A stretch of DNA of 7,628 nucleotides from Methanoregulaceae archaeon (lineage in GTDB: Archaea; Halobacteriota; Methanomicrobia; Methanomicrobiales; Methanospirillaceae): assembly GCA_025453715.1 (NCBI GenBank), contig JALOPT010000072.1, positions 1 to 7,628 on the forward strand, written 5' to 3'. Of this stretch, positions 6,537 through 7,628 are shown in pieces (position 1 is the stretch's first letter; every line of letters begins with the position of its first letter). Position numbers and translations under genes: made by a program. The notes beneath the pieces are model-generated. The model was not told the origin of the DNA. It worked only from the letters and a program-made list of their open reading frames with translations, and searched no databases.

Positions 6537-6608
6537 GCGCGGATAGTGTAGTGGTTATCACTAGGCGTTGCCAACGCCTAAACCCGGGTTCGAGTCCCGG
6601 TCCGCGCA
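6537..6608 (+). tRNA. tRNA-Gly, anticodon GCC
   Basis: The full cloverleaf can be folded by eye. The acceptor stem is GCGCGGA (6537-6543) with TCCGCGC (6601-6607). The D stem is GTG (6546-6548) with CAC (6559-6561). The anticodon stem AGGCG/CGCCT (6563-6567, 6575-6579) closes the loop TTGCCAA, which puts GCC at positions 34-36. The T stem CCGGG/CCCGG (6584-6588, 6596-6600) closes TTCGAGT. The discriminator is A6608. CCA is not encoded and there is no intron. It reads GGC and GGT glycine codons. It is divergent from the tetrapyrrole operon and convergent with corA. Confidence 0.97.
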
Positions 6609-6630
6609 CTCCTAAAAAAGTTAAGTATCG

Positions 6631-6646
6631 TCTTTTTTCTGTTTTT
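6631..6646 (+). terminator. T-rich terminator after tRNA-Gly
   Basis: TCTTTTTTCTGTTTTT begins 22 bases after the tRNA 3' end. Archaeal RNA polymerase stops at oligo-T tracts without needing a hairpin, so this is the probable end of the tRNA transcript. Confidence 0.55.
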
Positions 6647-6787
6647 AAGCTGTTACTCAGCCATGAGCTACAAGGCACGCCCTCGTAACGGAATTGTTTC
6701 ACTTCCGGTATATACACAATAATTGCACAGGACGGTCCTGTATTGGGGTGCGGTGGGTTGAATTACCTGAATAGAACAAATTAACCG

Positions 6788-6814
6788 GGCCTGGTTGTCC
6801 AACGTCAACAGGCC
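6788..6814 (-). terminator. Stem-loop past the corA stop, possible terminator
   Basis: GGCCT (6788-6792) pairs with AGGCC (6810-6814), and GTTG (6794-6797) with CAAC (6806-6809). Together they form a 9-base-pair stem with one bulged G and an 8-base loop. On the minus strand it is about 45 bases past the corA stop and is followed by a moderately T-rich stretch (GGTTAATTTGTTCT). A second short palindrome, ACAGGAC-G-GTCCTGT (6727-6741), lies further downstream. Either may mark the 3' end of corA mRNA. Confidence 0.35.
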
Positions 6815-6860
6815 GCTAAACCCTGTTCCCGATATGAGGTGCCAGGAAGTTAAGGGGGGT

Positions 6861-7628
6861 TCATATCCATTTCTTTTTCCGGAAATAGGTAAGCATAGCC
6901 ACAACCATGATGACCATGATAACCAGGACTGAATAATAGCCATATTCCCATTCGATTTCAGGCATGTTCCGGAAGTTCATACCATATAACCCGACAACGA
7001 ACGTGAGGGGGATGAATATAGTCGCAATAAGCGTAAGAACCTTCATGATCTCGTTCATTTTGTAGCTCAGGCCTGAAAGGTAAATATCGATCATACCCGA
7101 CACCATATCCCGGAATGTTTCAAGAGTGTCGATTACCTGGATAGTGTGGTCATAGACATCACGCAGGTAGATCGTGGTTGATTCTTTAATGAGCGTGGAT
7201 TCGGACCTTTCAAGGTTATTGATCACCTCGCGGAGCGGCCAGACTGATTTCCTGAGGAAAATCATGTCCTTTTTAAGCCGGTTGATTTTCTGGAGAGATT
7301 CCTGGGTCGGGTTGGTTACCAGTTCCTCTTCGAGGTCCTCGACCCTTTCCTCGAGTTTTTCCATTACCAAAAAATAATTATCGACGATACCATCAATGAG
7401 CGCATAGGCAAGGTAATCCGGCCCAAACTTCCGAATCCGTCCATCTTTCCGGATCCGTTCCCTCACAGGGTCAAAGATGTCCCCTACGTCTTCCTGGAAT
7501 GAGATCAGGAAATCTGAACCGATAATCATGCTGACATGCTCGACCTTGACATCGCTATCTGTATTAATGTACGAGAGCATCTTCAGGTTCAGGTAAATGT
7601 ATGTCTCCAGATCCTCCATCTTCGGGCG
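6861..7628 (-). CDS. corA: CorA-family magnesium/cobalt transporter, 5' end outside the window
   Basis: A pentameric membrane channel of the CorA/MIT family that admits Mg2+ (and in some members Co2+ or Ni2+). The visible 255 residues are the C-terminal part of the protein. They begin RPKMEDLETYIYLNLKML, which matches the middle of the cytoplasmic N-terminal domain, so the ATG at 7619 is internal and the frame runs off the right edge. Next come alpha/beta cytoplasmic sequence, a long charged helical stalk (about 85-195) with LEERVEDLEEEL, the first membrane helix (about 195-215) ending in the signature YGMNF (GMN 216-218), the loop NMPEIEWEYGY, the second membrane helix (about 230-247), and a basic KKKW tail. 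It converges on tRNA-Gly. A cobalt or nickel role would fit the neighbouring tetrapyrrole genes, but the sequence does not show the ion. Confidence 0.93.
   Translation of the reverse strand, partial: RPKMEDLETYIYLNLKMLSYINTDSDVKVEHVSMIIGSDFLISFQEDVGDIFDPVRERIRKDGRIRKFGPDYLAYALIDGIVDNYFLVMEKLEERVEDLEEELVTNPTQESLQKINRLKKDMIFLRKSVWPLREVINNLERSESTLIKESTTIYLRDVYDHTIQVIDTLETFRDMVSGMIDIYLSGLSYKMNEIMKVLTLIATIFIPLTFVVGLYGMNFRNMPEIEWEYGYYSVLVIMVIMVVAMLTYFRKKKWI

Noticed and set aside
6526..6717. A 63-codon minus-strand open frame
   Set aside because: It runs antisense through tRNA-Gly; its GPGLEPGF-like segment is the usual artefact of reading a T-arm backwards.
6663..6722. A 19-codon plus-strand open frame after the tRNA (starts MSYKARP)
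   Set aside because: No ribosome site and no context of the kind that supports the small ORF at 913-1017.
6668..6943. A 91-codon minus-strand open frame
   Set aside because: It overlaps the corA C-terminus in another frame, and the corA reading carries the GMN motif and both membrane helices.

Overview
This window looks like part of the chromosome of a methanogenic archaeon, probably of the order Methanomicrobiales. The pointers are an archaeal-style HemA/HemB/HemL/HemC set joined to both enzymes of the sirohydrochlorin branch, Shine-Dalgarno sites of the GGAGGTGA type, a tRNA gene without an encoded CCA end, TATA-like boxes and T-tract ends. The order is an inference from protein style and gene order, and no genus is claimed.

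Positions 161-6141 (minus strand, read right to left) hold one tightly packed tetrapyrrole operon: precorrin-2 dehydrogenase (sirC type), hemA, hemB, hemL, hemC, a previously unmarked 34-codon small ORF, and cobA. Together these genes encode the route from glutamyl-tRNA through 5-aminolevulinate, porphobilinogen and hydroxymethylbilane. They also cover the two steps from uroporphyrinogen III to sirohydrochlorin, the shared precursor of siroheme, cobalamin and coenzyme F430. The one step with no gene here is uroporphyrinogen-III synthase (hemD). Most junctions overlap or nearly touch: TTGA between sirC and hemA, a 22-base overlap between hemA and hemB, 2 bases between hemL and hemC, and ATGA on both sides of the small ORF. 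Translational coupling is therefore likely along most of the operon.

Positions 6142-6536 contain no convincing gene. They hold the presumed operon promoter on the minus strand and the promoter of a plus-strand tRNA-Gly(GCC) gene at 6537-6608, which ends in a T-rich tract. Facing it from the right edge is a CorA-family divalent-cation transporter gene. Its 5' part lies outside the window, and a stem-loop lies past its stop codon. Positions 1-160, downstream of cobA, hold a strong inverted repeat (66-102) and a smaller repeat (138-161) that probably mark the operon end.

The most interesting item is the small ORF at 913-1017. It fills the hemC-cobA gap exactly, has a near-perfect Shine-Dalgarno site, and overlaps both neighbours by ATGA. 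No known family is recognised in it.
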